DNA of 60,986 nucleotides from Desulfurococcaceae archaeon (GTDB lineage: Archaea; Thermoproteota; Thermoprotei_A; Sulfolobales; Ignisphaeraceae). Below are positions 27,217 to 36,695 of this stretch, piece after piece. The number at the start of each line of letters is the position of its first letter. Positions within the stretch are counted from its first letter, which is position 1. The position numbers were made by a program, and so were the translations under genes. The notes under the pieces were generated by a model. That model saw only the letters and a program-made list of their open reading frames with translations. It made no database searches and was not told where the DNA came from. The stretch is from positions 1 through 60,986 of the forward strand of contig JAJHRF010000005.1 in NCBI GenBank assembly GCA_020832925.1, read 5' to 3'.

Positions 27217-27688
27217 GGATGTACCAGCAGATAAGCTCATAGTTGAGCTTGTACAGTACCTTAAACAAAATGTTCCACAGATCAGGCCACCTCGATGGGT
27301 AGCCTTCGTTAAAACAGGTTCGCATAGAGAGAGGTTACCAGATAACCCTGATTGGTGGTACTATAGAGCTGCATCAATACTAAGGAAGTTGTACCTAGCG
27401 GAAGAACCTATAGGTATAGAGACTTTTAGAACAATATATGGAGGGCTTAAGAGAAGAGGTTCAGCACCACCTCATTTCAGGAAATGTGGTGGATCTCATA
27501 TAAGGAAGATACTTCAACAACTCGAGAAAGCAGGTCTTGTTATGAAAACCCCGAAAGGACGTGTAATTAGCTCTAAAGGTAGGGAGCTTCTAGATGAGCT
27601 CTCAAACAAGGTATTTCTAGAGATGGTTAAAACAAATCCGGAGCTAGCTAAATATGGATCTCCATCGCTGATGAAACAGCTTAGCTAG
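27197..27688 (+). CDS. rps19e: Ribosomal protein eS19
   Basis: 163 residues of the small-subunit protein eS19. The [15 protein letters not shown] helix, [12 protein letters not shown] loop and [16 protein letters not shown] recognition-type helix are diagnostic. GTG 27197 or ATG 27203 could serve as start. The longer form overlaps the preceding CRM gene, so the three genes are likely one transcript. Confidence 0.95.
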   Translation: MEMVTVKDVPADKLIVELVQYLKQNVPQIRPPRWVAFVKTGSHRERLPDNPDWWYYRAASILRKLYLAEEPIGIETFRTIYGGLKRRGSAPPHFRKCGGSHIRKILQQLEKAGLVMKTPKGRVISSKGRELLDELSNKVFLEMVKTNPELAKYGSPSLMKQLS

Positions 27689-27817
27689 ATTAACGTGAGA
27701 TGAACTGCTGAGCGTAAAACAATTTCTACAACAACATATGTTAAGGTATAGCTACACATTTAAACCTATATCGATTTTATCTTTATAGTGTAACTAGAAA
27801 GCATAAGGTGATGTGTA

Positions 27818-28186
27818 ATGTATGTTGAGGCTGAAGGATACTACTTTGTTGAAGACGAGGAGGTCGAGGCTCTGCTTGAGAGAAGGTATAGAGAATTGCT
27901 AGCTCGTAGAAGAGAAGTTGAGAGAAAACGTTTAGAGAAAGAGCTTGAAGAAGCTAGGAGACAAGAAATCCTAAGAACTATCCTGACACCAGAGGCACGC
28001 GAAAGATTATACAATATAAAGCTTGTTAGACCTGAGCTCGCGAAGATAGTTGAAGATAGGCTTATAGCTCTAGCTATGCAAGGCAAGATAACAAGACCTT
28101 TAACAGATGAAGAGCTTAAAGCTATACTAGAAGAGATTTACGAAAGGACTAGAAGAGATTTCAGGATAAGTATTCGCGAGAAATAA
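27818..28186 (+). CDS. DNA-binding protein of the PDCD5/TFAR19 family
   Basis: 122 residues, very charged. A long N-terminal helix rich in Arg and Glu is followed by the three-helix core ([21 protein letters not shown]...[14 protein letters not shown]) that defines PDCD5. Archaeal members bind nucleic acid. GGTGA lies exactly six bases before the ATG. It opens the long ribosomal and secretion cluster; the gap before it (27689-27817) contains AT-rich promoter elements. Confidence 0.9.
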   Translation: MYVEAEGYYFVEDEEVEALLERRYRELLARRREVERKRLEKELEEARRQEILRTILTPEARERLYNIKLVRPELAKIVEDRLIALAMQGKITRPLTDEELKAILEEIYERTRRDFRISIREK

Positions 28187-28210
28187 CATTAAACATTAGG
28201 TGGAAAACCC

Positions 28211-28369
28211 TTGGCACATCACAAACCTTTAGCAAAGAAGCTTAGGCTTATCAACAGAGAGAAGAGTAATCAGCCTATACCTATGTGGGTAACAATCAAG
28301 ACGAGGTTAAGGGTTAGAAGACCTTATAGGTTAAGGAACTGGAGAAGAAGTAAGTTAAAAGATGTGTAG
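28211..28369 (+). CDS. rpl39e: Ribosomal protein eL39
   Basis: 52 residues starting at TTG 28211, preceded by GGTGG. The sequence reads MAHHKPLAKKLRL... with PIPMWVTIKT and RRPYRLRNWRRSKL, the conserved eL39 pattern; it is extremely basic. It lines the peptide exit tunnel of the large subunit. It lies between the PDCD5 gene and rpl31e with short spacers. Confidence 0.95.
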   Translation: MAHHKPLAKKLRLINREKSNQPIPMWVTIKTRLRVRRPYRLRNWRRSKLKDV

Positions 28370-28387
28370 AACTAGAGGTGTATAGCT

Positions 28388-28660
28388 ATGCCCCAGGATA
28401 AAACTGAAGGGATATACGTAATCCATATGAGGAAAGTTTATAGAGCACGCCATAGAAGGAATAGAGATCAGAGAGCTATTAAGTATATAAGGACTTTTCT
28501 TGAGAGGCATCTCGGTGGAAAGGTTATTCTAGATCCTGCAATAAGTATCTACATATACAAGAAGAAGATAGAGAAACCGCCTAGAGTTGTCGCTGTAAGG
28601 TTTATGAAGATAGATCAAGGAGTCTACAAAGCTTGTCTAGCTTTACTCGCTAAGAGGTAG
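28388..28660 (+). CDS. rpl31e: Ribosomal protein eL31
   Basis: 90 residues with the typical segments VIHMRKVYRARHRRNRDQRAI-like N-terminus and KKKIEKPPRVVAVR near the C-terminus. It is a large-subunit protein near the exit tunnel. GGTGT lies six bases before the ATG. The next gene, eif6, starts 9 bases downstream. Confidence 0.95.
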   Translation: MPQDKTEGIYVIHMRKVYRARHRRNRDQRAIKYIRTFLERHLGGKVILDPAISIYIYKKKIEKPPRVVAVRFMKIDQGVYKACLALLAKR

Positions 28661-28668
28661 AGAGTATA

Positions 28669-29340
28669 GTGATTATAGAGAAGGCAAATTATTATGGAAA
28701 TCCCCACATAGGCCTATATATATTTACAAACGATACCGTTTCGTTTATCCCAAGAGATTCCGAACCCAAGTTAGAGAAACTCGTGGAATCAGTGCTCGGT
28801 GTTACTGTATATAGATTATCCATAGCTGATACAAACCTCATCAACTTATTCATTGTAGGAAACAACAAAGGTATACTGGTTCCCCATATAGCTAAAGATT
28901 ACGAGATCCAGATAATTAAACAAGCATTTGATAGGAATGTACTCGTTGTTAAATCTAGGTATACAGCTTTAGGAAATCTATGTCTTGTAAACGATAGAGC
29001 AGCTCTTGTCAGCCCATATGTATACAACGAACTAGCTAAGTACTTGAAAGATATTCTAGAAGTTGAGGTTGTCGAGAAGGGAACTATAGGTGAGATACCT
29101 ACAGTAGGTTCTGCAGCATTTGTAAATAATAAGGGAGGTCTAGCTCATCCTGATGCCACCGATGAAGATCTTCATAAGCTATCCCAGCTTTTCAACGTTA
29201 GATTCGATGTTGGAACTGTCAACTTCGGTATAGGGTTTATAAAGTCTGGACTTGTTGGTAATTCTAAAGGTCTACTCGTGGGTGAAAAGACGACCGGCCC
29301 CGAGATAATGAGGATCAGCAAGGTGTTCGGTGATGAGTAG
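28669..29340 (+). CDS. eif6: Translation initiation factor aIF6
   Basis: 223 residues with the fivefold pseudo-repeat of the aIF6 pentein fold, seen as recurring N-x-KG-LV/GILVPH elements (NNKGILVPH, NDRAALVSP, NNKGGLAHP, NSKGLLVG). It binds the large subunit and keeps it from joining the small subunit. The GTG start lies behind rpl31e. The end overlaps the rpl20a/LX start region by about 8 bases, so translation is coupled. Confidence 0.95.
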   Translation: MIIEKANYYGNPHIGLYIFTNDTVSFIPRDSEPKLEKLVESVLGVTVYRLSIADTNLINLFIVGNNKGILVPHIAKDYEIQIIKQAFDRNVLVVKSRYTALGNLCLVNDRAALVSPYVYNELAKYLKDILEVEVVEKGTIGEIPTVGSAAFVNNKGGLAHPDATDEDLHKLSQLFNVRFDVGTVNFGIGFIKSGLVGNSKGLLVGEKTTGPEIMRISKVFGDE

Positions 29341-29599
29341 GGAGGTAAAAGTGTATAGGATAACAGGGTTCATGCTTATAGGGCAAGATAAATACCCTCA
29401 ATGGGTAAAATTTGTCAAAGAGATACGAGCTCTAAAACCGGAGCACGCAATAGAGAGACTCTATTCCGAACTAGGTAGTAAGCATAAGGTTAAGAGAGCT
29501 AATATAAAAATCGTTGATATAGTCGAGATAAAGCCTGAAGAAGCTGAGGACCGGTTGGCTCGAGATCTTGAACGTTTAACATCGATGGTGTTAGAATGA
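29333..29599 (+). CDS. rplX: Ribosomal protein eL20 (L18a/LX)
   Basis: 88 residues from ATG 29333 (GTG 29330 adds one residue). The pattern VYRITGFMLIGQDKYPQWVKFVKEIRA-like start and KVKRANIKIVDI near residue 50 identify archaeal LX, the counterpart of eukaryotic eL20. The last codons overlap the pfdA start by 4 bases. Confidence 0.93.
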   Translation: MSREVKVYRITGFMLIGQDKYPQWVKFVKEIRALKPEHAIERLYSELGSKHKVKRANIKIVDIVEIKPEEAEDRLARDLERLTSMVLE

Positions 29600-30060
29600 C
29601 ATCTGCTATTAGTAGAGCTGATATAGAGAAAAACGTGCAGCAACTATATATGCAGCTTGAAGAGCTTAGAGCAGCTATACAAGCTCTTCAAACGAGATCG
29701 CTAGAATTAACCAACGAGATTCAGGAGATTAGATTAGCATACGAAACACTTTCATCTATTCAACAATACGGTCAATCAGATACCTTAACATCTTTAGATA
29801 GATACGGCTATGTATATGTCAAGGTTCAGCTAATCGATAAAGATAAAGCGATTGTGAGGATAACTAAAGATCTCTATGCACTGCTTCCGATAGACGAGGC
29901 TAAAAATATCTTGCTGAGTTTCGAGAGAGATATAACAGATGAGCTTAGGAAGGTAGAAGCGGATCTTAAGCAGTTGTTAAGTATATATAACCAAGTTCAG
30001 AAGAAATTACAAGAATATCTAGCGTTGCTAGTAGGAGAAGAGCCTCGGAGGACATCTTGA
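29596..30060 (+). CDS. pfdA: Prefoldin alpha subunit
   Basis: 154 residues. Two long coiled-coil helices (about residues 8-55 and 105-148) flank a beta-hairpin segment with LDRYGYVYVKVQLIDKDKAIVRI, the alpha-type prefoldin layout. It forms the hexameric chaperone that delivers unfolded chains to the thermosome. The position between LX and ftsY is the conserved archaeal arrangement. Confidence 0.93.
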   Translation: MTSAISRADIEKNVQQLYMQLEELRAAIQALQTRSLELTNEIQEIRLAYETLSSIQQYGQSDTLTSLDRYGYVYVKVQLIDKDKAIVRITKDLYALLPIDEAKNILLSFERDITDELRKVEADLKQLLSIYNQVQKKLQEYLALLVGEEPRRTS

Positions 30061-30061
30061 A

Positions 30062-30979
30062 GTGTTCTCTAAGCTTAGAGAAGTTTTAAAATCTTTTACT
30101 CAACGAGTAGCAGAAGTTCTCGGATATAGAGAGTTAAGTGAGAAAGAAATCGAGGAATTCTGCGAAAAACTCTTTGTAGATCTTGTAGAAGCTGACGTAG
30201 CTGTAGATATAGCTCAAACAATTGTAGAGTTATTCAAAGAAAAGTTGAAGAATGTTAAAGTCCCTAGAGGTAGTAATACCGAGGATACAGTTGTAGAGGT
30301 TGCAAAAGATATTGTACTCGAGCTTCTCAAACGTGGAGAAGCTCAGGATCCAGTTTTACTGATCAAGGATATGATAAGACAAAGTAAACCTGTTAAAATA
30401 ATTTTTGTTGGAGTAAATGGTGTTGGTAAAACAACAACTATAGCTAAGGTAGCTTACAAGCTTATCCAGAACTCGTTAAAACCTGTAATAGTTGCTGCTG
30501 ATACATTTCGAGCAGGTGCTCAAGAACAGTTAAAGAAGCATAGTTTAAACCTTGGAGTAGCTTTCATAGGGGGTAGGTATGGAGCTGATCCTGCAGCGGT
30601 TGCTTACGATGGTATAAACTTTGCTAAAAAGCATGGACTTGACGTAGTTTTGATAGATACTGCTGGTAGAATGCATGTAGATGTAGACTTGATGAATGAG
30701 CTGAGGAAGATTGTTAAGGTTGTGAACCCGAACTTGAAGATCTTGATTCTTGACGCGTTAACAGGTAACGATGCTATTGAGCAGGCTAAGTTATTTAATG
30801 AAGCTATAGGAGTTGACGGTGTTGTTTTAACTAAAGTAGATGCTGATGCTAAAGGAGGTGCAGCTTTAAGCGTAATAGTAGGTGTTGGCAAGCCTATATT
30901 CTACCTAGGTGTAGGTCAGAAGTACGATGATCTCGAAGTCTATAGAGCTCAAATAATTTTAGAAAGGCTTTTTAAGTAG
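30062..30979 (+). CDS. ftsY: Signal recognition particle receptor FtsY
   Basis: 305 residues, N and G domains without a long acidic extension. G1 is GVNGVGKTT (near residue 119), the insertion-box motif DTFRAGAQEQLKKH, G3 DTAGRM, G4 TKVDADAKGG, then GVGQKYDDL. It binds SRP54 at the membrane and targets ribosomes to the translocon; secE follows in the same direction. The short product is typical of hyperthermophilic archaea. Confidence 0.95.
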   Translation: MFSKLREVLKSFTQRVAEVLGYRELSEKEIEEFCEKLFVDLVEADVAVDIAQTIVELFKEKLKNVKVPRGSNTEDTVVEVAKDIVLELLKRGEAQDPVLLIKDMIRQSKPVKIIFVGVNGVGKTTTIAKVAYKLIQNSLKPVIVAADTFRAGAQEQLKKHSLNLGVAFIGGRYGADPAAVAYDGINFAKKHGLDVVLIDTAGRMHVDVDLMNELRKIVKVVNPNLKILILDALTGNDAIEQAKLFNEAIGVDGVVLTKVDADAKGGAALSVIVGVGKPIFYLGVGQKYDDLEVYRAQIILERLFK

Positions 30980-31047
30980 ATAACATAGGGTTTAATTCAG
31001 CTATCAATAGTTAGTAAGATCGTAACAGATATGCTGGGTGTAGTAGT

Positions 31048-31248
31048 TTGAGTTCATCACGAAAATTTACGGATTATTTCAAAGATATGAGGAAGGTGCT
31101 TGAGTTAGCTGAGAAACCCGAAGGTGATGAATTCAAAAATATATTCAGGATGATTATCTTAGGGTTTGTGATCGTGGGAGCGTTTTCTTTCGGTATCGTA
31201 TATCTTGTTACATGGATTCTTAACGTGTTCGGTGCAGGGCTTAGGTAA
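31048..31248 (+). CDS. secE: Preprotein translocase subunit SecE (Sec61 gamma)
   Basis: 66 residues. An amphipathic N-terminal helix with DMRKVLELAEKP is followed by a single membrane helix (about residues 36-60). Length and layout match archaeal SecE. The TTG start has GGTGT six bases upstream. It is followed directly by the Spt5 gene, as usual in archaea. Confidence 0.9.
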   Translation: MSSSRKFTDYFKDMRKVLELAEKPEGDEFKNIFRMIILGFVIVGAFSFGIVYLVTWILNVFGAGLR

Positions 31249-31259
31249 GGGTGGGGATA

Positions 31260-31787
31260 ATGGTTATGCAAGAAGATACCGAAAACATAGGTAGCGCTGG
31301 TACTTCGCAAGAAACCTCTATTTCTAGCTCTATACCTATGCGTAATACCCTTTTCATTGTAAGAACTACAGCTGGACAAGAGGTTAATGTATCGCTTCTT
31401 ATTGAAACCAGGAGTAAGATAAACAATATCCCTGTATACTCTATCCTTGCATTACCTGCTCTAAAAGGTTATGTAGTTCTAGAGACAACAGGTCTACACT
31501 ATGTTTACGAATCTATTAGAGGATTGAAGCATGTGAAAGGCAAGGTTTCAGGCACTCTTAGATGGGAAGATCTGGAATCTATGGTGAGGCCTAAACCTTT
31601 AATAGAGCTTCTACGTGTAGGAGAGGATGTAGAGATTATTGCCGGACCTTTTAGGGGGATGAAAGCTAAGATCACAGCTATCGATAAGACTCGTAATGAG
31701 GTTTCACTCAGTATTTTAGAGGCGAGCTATCCTCTAACAATTACAGTTCCTGTAGATTATGTGAGACCTGTTAAAGGTGAGAAGTAG
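31260..31787 (+). CDS. spt5: Transcription elongation factor Spt5 (NusG-like)
   Basis: 175 residues from ATG 31260 (GTG 31251 adds three). A Ser/Thr/Glu-rich N-terminal tail of about 27 residues precedes the NGN domain ([12 protein letters not shown]...[12 protein letters not shown]), and a KOW domain follows ([19 protein letters not shown]). It works with Spt4 on RNA polymerase. GGTGG is five bases upstream of the chosen ATG. Confidence 0.93.
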   Translation: MVMQEDTENIGSAGTSQETSISSSIPMRNTLFIVRTTAGQEVNVSLLIETRSKINNIPVYSILALPALKGYVVLETTGLHYVYESIRGLKHVKGKVSGTLRWEDLESMVRPKPLIELLRVGEDVEIIAGPFRGMKAKITAIDKTRNEVSLSILEASYPLTITVPVDYVRPVKGEK

Positions 31788-31789
31788 AT

Positions 31790-32299
31790 ATGGTCAAAAT
31801 AAAGATTATAAGAGTTCAGGTTAAGGGTGGAGAGGCTAAATCCGAACCTCCTCTAGGTCCAGCGCTTGCTGATACAGGTCTTAACGTAGCTGAAGTTATA
31901 GAAAAGATAAATAAAGTTACAGAGAAATACCGTGAACATACTGTAACGGTTAAGATTATAGTCGATCTGGATACCAAGGAGTATAACCTTGAGGTTGAAC
32001 TTCCTACAACTACAAGCTTACTTCTAGCAGCAGCAGGTGCTTCAGAACCTTCAGGAGATCCTGTACATAAAAAAGTTGGTAATATAAGTTTCGAAGATGT
32101 TGTAAAGGTAGCTATTATGAAGAAACCTGAGTTAACAGCTAAAACATTGAAAGCTGCTGTGAAGACTATACTAGGTTCAGCGAGATCTATTGGGATCACT
32201 GTTGAAGGTAAAGATCCTAAAGAGGTTATTAAGGAAGTTGAGCAAGGTTTATATGATGAAGTCCTTAAGCGGTACGAAGAAGAGTGGCATAGTAGGTGA
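31790..32299 (+). CDS. rpl11: Ribosomal protein uL11
   Basis: 169 residues. The N-terminal RNA-binding part has the [22 protein letters not shown] motif region and the C-terminal half has the [19 protein letters not shown] segment. It forms the base of the GTPase-associated stalk together with P0. The stop overlaps the rpl1 start by 4 bases. Confidence 0.95.
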   Translation: MVKIKIIRVQVKGGEAKSEPPLGPALADTGLNVAEVIEKINKVTEKYREHTVTVKIIVDLDTKEYNLEVELPTTTSLLLAAAGASEPSGDPVHKKVGNISFEDVVKVAIMKKPELTAKTLKAAVKTILGSARSIGITVEGKDPKEVIKEVEQGLYDEVLKRYEEEWHSR

Positions 32300-32958
32300 T
32301 AAAAGTCGTGAGTTCGTCTCTTGAAGAGTTGAGACCTAAACTGAGAACAGCTATAGAGCTTGCGTTGAAGACTAAGAAACCTTGGAAATACGTTCAAAGC
32401 GTAGAACTTGTACTAACGTTTAGAGGTGTAGATGTTAAGAAAGAGCAAGAGTTCAGATTTAGAGACGATGTAGAGCTTCCACATGGTTCTGGTAAAGAGC
32501 CGAGGATATGCCTTGTAGCTGAAGATGAAATCGTACAGCAGTATTCAAAGCTTGTGTACATGGCTATACCGAGGAGTAAATTAGATGGTATAGCTAAGAA
32601 AGATGCTAAGAAAATTGCTCAGCAGTGTGATATAGTGTTAGTGAGGGCAACACTTATAGGTACTGTTGGAAGAACTCTTGGACCTGCTCTAGGTCCTAGA
32701 GGTAGATCTATAGTTGCTGTACCTGTTAACGCAGATATAATGAGCTACATTACGCGCTACAAAAAGATCACGAGGTTGAGATCTAAGGATCAACCATGGG
32801 TTGGGTGTAGGATAGGTACTGAGAATATGCCTCTATATCATCTAGTAGACAACGCTATGGCTGTTCTACACTATGTAGAGGAGAAGATTAAAAGACCTCT
32901 CACACAGATTGCAAAGATATACGTGAAGACCACTAGTAGTCCTGCTATAGAGGTGTAG
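32296..32958 (+). CDS. rpl1: Ribosomal protein uL1
   Basis: 220 residues with the L1 signature segments [33 protein letters not shown] and the C-terminal [12 protein letters not shown]. It forms the mobile stalk near the E site; archaeal L1 also represses its own operon. GTG 32296 overlaps the uL11 stop; GTG 32308, with GGTGA upstream, is an alternative. Confidence 0.95.
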   Translation: MIKVVSSSLEELRPKLRTAIELALKTKKPWKYVQSVELVLTFRGVDVKKEQEFRFRDDVELPHGSGKEPRICLVAEDEIVQQYSKLVYMAIPRSKLDGIAKKDAKKIAQQCDIVLVRATLIGTVGRTLGPALGPRGRSIVAVPVNADIMSYITRYKKITRLRSKDQPWVGCRIGTENMPLYHLVDNAMAVLHYVEEKIKRPLTQIAKIYVKTTSSPAIEV

Positions 32959-32964
32959 AAGTAG

Positions 32965-34050
32965 ATGAAAGCAAAGCTCAGGAACAAGCTAGAGACCCTT
33001 GTAAAGATGTATAAGCTATCGAAAGAAATGCCTAAGGAAGAGAAAATCAGAGCCTCTATCCAGAGGAAACGTGTTATAGTTGAGGAGACAAAAAAGTTGA
33101 TAGAATCGTACAAAGCGATAATAATTCTAGACAATACCGGCGTACCATCAAAACTTTATAGGTATATAAGGCAGAGGTATAGCGATAAATTCTACATCAA
33201 GATGGTTAAGAATACAGTGTTTCTCAGAGCTCTGAAAGAGTTAAGTCTACCAAATGTTGAAGAGCTTGCTAAGTATTTGAAAGGATCCAACATGATCTTG
33301 TTTACAAATCTCAACTCGTTCGAAGCGAAGTTATTACTAGATAAGATAGCGGTGCCTCACAAAATTAAGCCTGGAGAAAAAATTGAGCATGAAATCGTGG
33401 TACCGCCGATGAGGACTGAGCTAAAGCCTGGCCCTATTATGAGTCTCTTCGGTAAACTTAAAGTACCTATACAAGTTAGGGACGGTGTTATCTGGATAAT
33501 GAGGGAATCAATTATAGCTAGACCAGGTGATGTAGCGACACCCGAACTTGTTTCATTGTTTGAAAAACTCGGTATAGAGCCTAAGATGTTGAAGCCTAAG
33601 ATAAAAGTAGCTTACGAGAAAGGCCTAGTTATACCAGTAGAACAGCTTGTTGTAGATATAGAGAGCACAAAGAATCAGATACTCGAAGGCTTAAAGATCT
33701 CTACAGCTTTCGCTGTAGAACTTGTTATACCGGATCCAAATGTGATCAAGTTAGCTATCTCAAGAGCTTATATTAGGGCTTGTAGTTTAGCATCAGAACT
33801 AGGAGTTGTAACCAGAGATACAGCTTCACTAGTATTCTCTGCAGCTCTAAGAAAAGCATTAGCATTAGCATCAGCTTTAGCTAGTAAGATACCTGAGCTA
33901 GCATCGATAGCAACTCCGCAAACAATTCAGCAACAAGTTGTAGTTGAGGAGAAGAAAGTAGAAGAGAAGAAAGCTGAAGAAAAAGAAGAAGAGAAGAAAG
34001 AAGTGTCAGAGGAACAGCTAGCAGAAGGTTTAGCAGCTTTATTCGGTTAA
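32965..34050 (+). CDS. rplP0: Ribosomal protein uL10 (P0)
   Basis: 361 residues. An uL10 RNA-binding domain (about residues 40-130) with LDNTGVPSKL is followed by the archaeal insertion domain and a C-terminal run of helices for L12 dimers. The tail is Lys/Glu-rich and ends with EGLAALFG, the factor-binding end shared with L12. The N-terminus is longer than usual by about 30 basic residues. Last gene of the cluster; rpl12 does not follow. Confidence 0.93.
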   Translation: MKAKLRNKLETLVKMYKLSKEMPKEEKIRASIQRKRVIVEETKKLIESYKAIIILDNTGVPSKLYRYIRQRYSDKFYIKMVKNTVFLRALKELSLPNVEELAKYLKGSNMILFTNLNSFEAKLLLDKIAVPHKIKPGEKIEHEIVVPPMRTELKPGPIMSLFGKLKVPIQVRDGVIWIMRESIIARPGDVATPELVSLFEKLGIEPKMLKPKIKVAYEKGLVIPVEQLVVDIESTKNQILEGLKISTAFAVELVIPDPNVIKLAISRAYIRACSLASELGVVTRDTASLVFSAALRKALALASALASKIPELASIATPQTIQQQVVVEEKKVEEKKAEEKEEEKKEVSEEQLAEGLAALFG

Positions 34051-34082
34051 ACCTTGAACACCTTTCTTTAAGGATTCCTCAT

Positions 34083-34715
34083 CTATACCTCTATATTAGC
34101 GTGTCTACTCCTAAGCTCTTCTTCGTCTTTCCCTAGTCTAACCATAAGCTCAACTATAACAGAGTCTAGAAATACCATAGAACAATCCTCGAATAACGTG
34201 CCTAGCGGTGCTAAAGGTTCATGTATACCTAGTACCTGTCTAGCGAAGTAATCCTCAATCTCGCTAATCTTGGTACGACCTGGAACTTCAACTACTATAT
34301 CAGCTATTTTAGCTAGAGGAGAATCTATATAAGATGTTATAGCTACAACAATTGCTCCTGTACGTTTAGCTGCTTCAGCTGCTGTAACGATTAGTGCTGT
34401 TCTACCGGAACCCGATATAGCTACCACAACATCACCTTCTCTAACGGGGGACACTATCGTATCGCCTAAGACGTAGACATCGTAACCTAGATGTTTTAAT
34501 CTAAGAGCGAAAGCTCTACCGACAAGACCACTCCTACCAGCCCCCATAACCAATACCTTCTTAGAATTATAATAAGCCTTCACGAGAGTATCAATAAACC
34601 TCTCAACTTGACTCAGCTTTAACACCGATAACGCATTTGAAATAAAGTTGCTTATCTGAAGATAAGCTCTGTAAAAAGCTTGAAGATTTTTCACTAAATC
34701 GCCTTCCATCAACAC
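34083..34715 (-). CDS. hxlB: 6-phospho-3-hexuloisomerase
   Basis: 210 residues, one SIS domain. [19 protein letters not shown] (about residues 53-71) and AISGSGRTA bind the sugar phosphate; [13 protein letters not shown] near residue 165 is typical of PHI enzymes. It converts hexulose-6-phosphate to fructose-6-phosphate in the ribulose monophosphate route, which archaea run backwards to make pentose phosphate. The partner HPS gene is not in this window. Confidence 0.9.
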   Translation of the reverse strand: MLMEGDLVKNLQAFYRAYLQISNFISNALSVLKLSQVERFIDTLVKAYYNSKKVLVMGAGRSGLVGRAFALRLKHLGYDVYVLGDTIVSPVREGDVVVAISGSGRTALIVTAAEAAKRTGAIVVAITSYIDSPLAKIADIVVEVPGRTKISEIEDYFARQVLGIHEPLAPLGTLFEDCSMVFLDSVIVELMVRLGKDEEELRSRHANIEV

Positions 34716-34857
34716 AGATTCCCAAACGAATACCCTTTAAAAGCAAGTTTATAAGCTAAAGAGGGTATCAGATATAAATACAGCAAAGAAACTGAGAATA
34801 TGAGCAAAACAATAAAAGCTTAATAAAGCACAGCATAGTAAACAGTACAGAACAGAT

Positions 34858-34934
34858 GCCGCCGTAGCTCAGCCCGGTAGAGCGCCGGCCTTGTAAGCCG
34901 GTGGTCGCGGGTTCAAATCCCGCCGGCGGCTCCA
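34858..34934 (+). tRNA. tRNA-Thr(TGT)
   Basis: Complete cloverleaf: acceptor GCCGCCG with CGGCGGC, D arm GCTC...GAGC, anticodon arm CCGGC-CTTGTAA-GCCGG (anticodon TGT), T arm GCGGG-TTCAAAT-CCCGC, and CCA encoded at 34932-34934. No intron. A TATA-like CTTAATAAA at about 34828-34836 lies about 26 bases upstream. Confidence 0.95.
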
Positions 34935-34968
34935 TCAACTCCAAGCTATTTTGAATATTTTCAAAGTT

Positions 34969-35790
34969 CTAAGTTATGAATCTTGTCATCGAATTCGCGT
35001 TTTTAATCTCGATATCGAAGTCCCAGCCGTAGGTTATCAACCTCGATAGGAAGTATGTGTAAAACCCTTCATCAGAGCCTATAGTGTTTACCAAGTCTAA
35101 GTTTAAGCTTTGAAGTTTTGTTTTCATACTTACGATGATAGTTGATAGCATAGCTGATACTAATTGTATCTGGTGATAACAATTTCCATCTAAATCTATA
35201 TAAGATAAACGTGTTCTTAATTTTCTATGCTTTTCAATACCGCGGAATCTCCCTGATACTTGCACCTCGATTACTACTTCCTTACCTATTTTGATAGAGA
35301 TATTTTCTACTCCTTCTCTATGTAGAAATCCTTTAATCACGTTTATAACATTTTGAGTATTACCATCTTTAGCTAAACAGTTCTTCGGCACGGCTATCTT
35401 CGTCTTAAGTTCTTCTATTTCTCTATAGAGTTGCCTCAACCTCGAGATCACTATCTTAATGGTGGTTATAACGGGATGTATGTAGTAAGCTTTAGATTGG
35501 TTACAGCGGTAGTTGAGGCAGAAATCTATAACTGTTACAGGTAGTTGACGTAGTTTCTCGCTTATATCGTCCAATATAGATGGAAGCTTATCGTGGATAT
35601 TCGCTATAATTACACGTTTCTTATTAACTAGTGTTGGAAGAACTTTAAGTAGGTAACCAAGTTTTTCAGTATCTAGAGCAACTACGTAAGTACTGAGACT
35701 CTCCTTGTCTAGATATTCTGCTATTTTATATACTACATCTCTATCTCCAAGAATAAATAGGTGCAGCTCATCCATGTATAGCTTCCTCAT
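34969..35790 (-). CDS. Unknown protein in the pyrimidine operon
   Basis: 273 residues. Its start overlaps the pyrD stop by 4 bases (ATGA), so it is translated with the pyr operon. The N-terminal part (about residues 1-85) looks like an alpha/beta domain with LFILGDRDVV. A helical segment near 105-135 has coiled-coil character, and the C-terminal part is alpha/beta with one CLNYRC cysteine pair. I do not recognise the family. Co-translation suggests a tie to nucleotide metabolism, but no motif supports one. Confidence 0.7.
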   Translation of the reverse strand: MRKLYMDELHLFILGDRDVVYKIAEYLDKESLSTYVVALDTEKLGYLLKVLPTLVNKKRVIIANIHDKLPSILDDISEKLRQLPVTVIDFCLNYRCNQSKAYYIHPVITTIKIVISRLRQLYREIEELKTKIAVPKNCLAKDGNTQNVINVIKGFLHREGVENISIKIGKEVVIEVQVSGRFRGIEKHRKLRTRLSYIDLDGNCYHQIQLVSAMLSTIIVSMKTKLQSLNLDLVNTIGSDEGFYTYFLSRLITYGWDFDIEIKNANSMTRFIT

Positions 35791-36695
35791 AGTTTATGAG
35801 CTAGACCTACAGCTTGCTCTATTGATTGTAAACTCAGCATCTCAATCCATAATCTAAGACCTTTCACAATATTTTCTACAACTTCTCTTGGGTTCTTCAT
35901 CAACGCTGTACCAACTTGTACTGCTCGTGCTCCTGCTAATATCATCTCTGCTGCTGTAGCCCAATCGTAGATACCGCCGCAGCCTATTATCTCTGCTTTC
36001 GTTTCTCTATACACTTCATAAACAACTCTTACAGCTATAGGATGTATTGGTGGCCCTGAGAGCCCTCCAAAGATATTCGTTAGGAACGGTTTTGCTGTAT
36101 ATACATCTATATACATAGCTTTAACTGTGTTTATCAATGTTAAAGCTCTAGCCCCAGCTTCAAGAGCTTTGATAGCTGAGTCTACGACTTTGTCACAGAG
36201 ACCTAGTTTAGCTATAACAGGTATCTTCACTGTAGAGGATACTGCTTTTACAACATTGTAAACAATGTGGGGATCGGAGCCTATCTCTATCCCATAGCCT
36301 TTCGCATGAGGACAACTCAGGTTAAGTTCTACAGCATCAGCATTACTGGTATCAGCTTTTACAGCAACTTCAACGAATTCCTCTTCATTCCTTCCACCAA
36401 CACTGACTATGATAGGTATACGAAATTTCTTAGCTTCTGATACAAGCTCTTCAACTATATCTTTACCCGGGTTTTCAAGACCTACAGCATTTAGAAGACC
36501 TCCTGTAGGTAGTTCTACAATTATTGGAGGGTTATATCCTTCCCTAGGTTTAGGCGTTATAGTCTTCGTAACTACAGCTGATACTCCGTAGCTAGCTAAT
36601 CTAGCTATATGCTCTCTATAAGATCCTAAAATCCCACTAGCATTCATTACCGGGTGTTTCAACCTTAGGCCTGCTATATCTACAGCTAAAGACAT
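35787..36695 (-). CDS. pyrD: Dihydroorotate dehydrogenase, class 1B catalytic subunit
   Basis: 302 residues, FMN-binding TIM barrel. Oxidises dihydroorotate to orotate. NASGILGSY and TKTITPKPREG are near the start. The NLSCPHAKGYG loop (about residue 128) carries the catalytic Cys, the mark of class 1B enzymes that use NAD through PyrK, which is encoded two genes upstream. GGLSGPPI and GCGGIYDW bind the FMN phosphate. The start abuts the pyrC stop. Confidence 0.95.
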   Translation of the reverse strand: MSLAVDIAGLRLKHPVMNASGILGSYREHIARLASYGVSAVVTKTITPKPREGYNPPIIVELPTGGLLNAVGLENPGKDIVEELVSEAKKFRIPIIVSVGGRNEEEFVEVAVKADTSNADAVELNLSCPHAKGYGIEIGSDPHIVYNVVKAVSSTVKIPVIAKLGLCDKVVDSAIKALEAGARALTLINTVKAMYIDVYTAKPFLTNIFGGLSGPPIHPIAVRVVYEVYRETKAEIIGCGGIYDWATAAEMILAGARAVQVGTALMKNPREVVENIVKGLRLWIEMLSLQSIEQAVGLAHKL

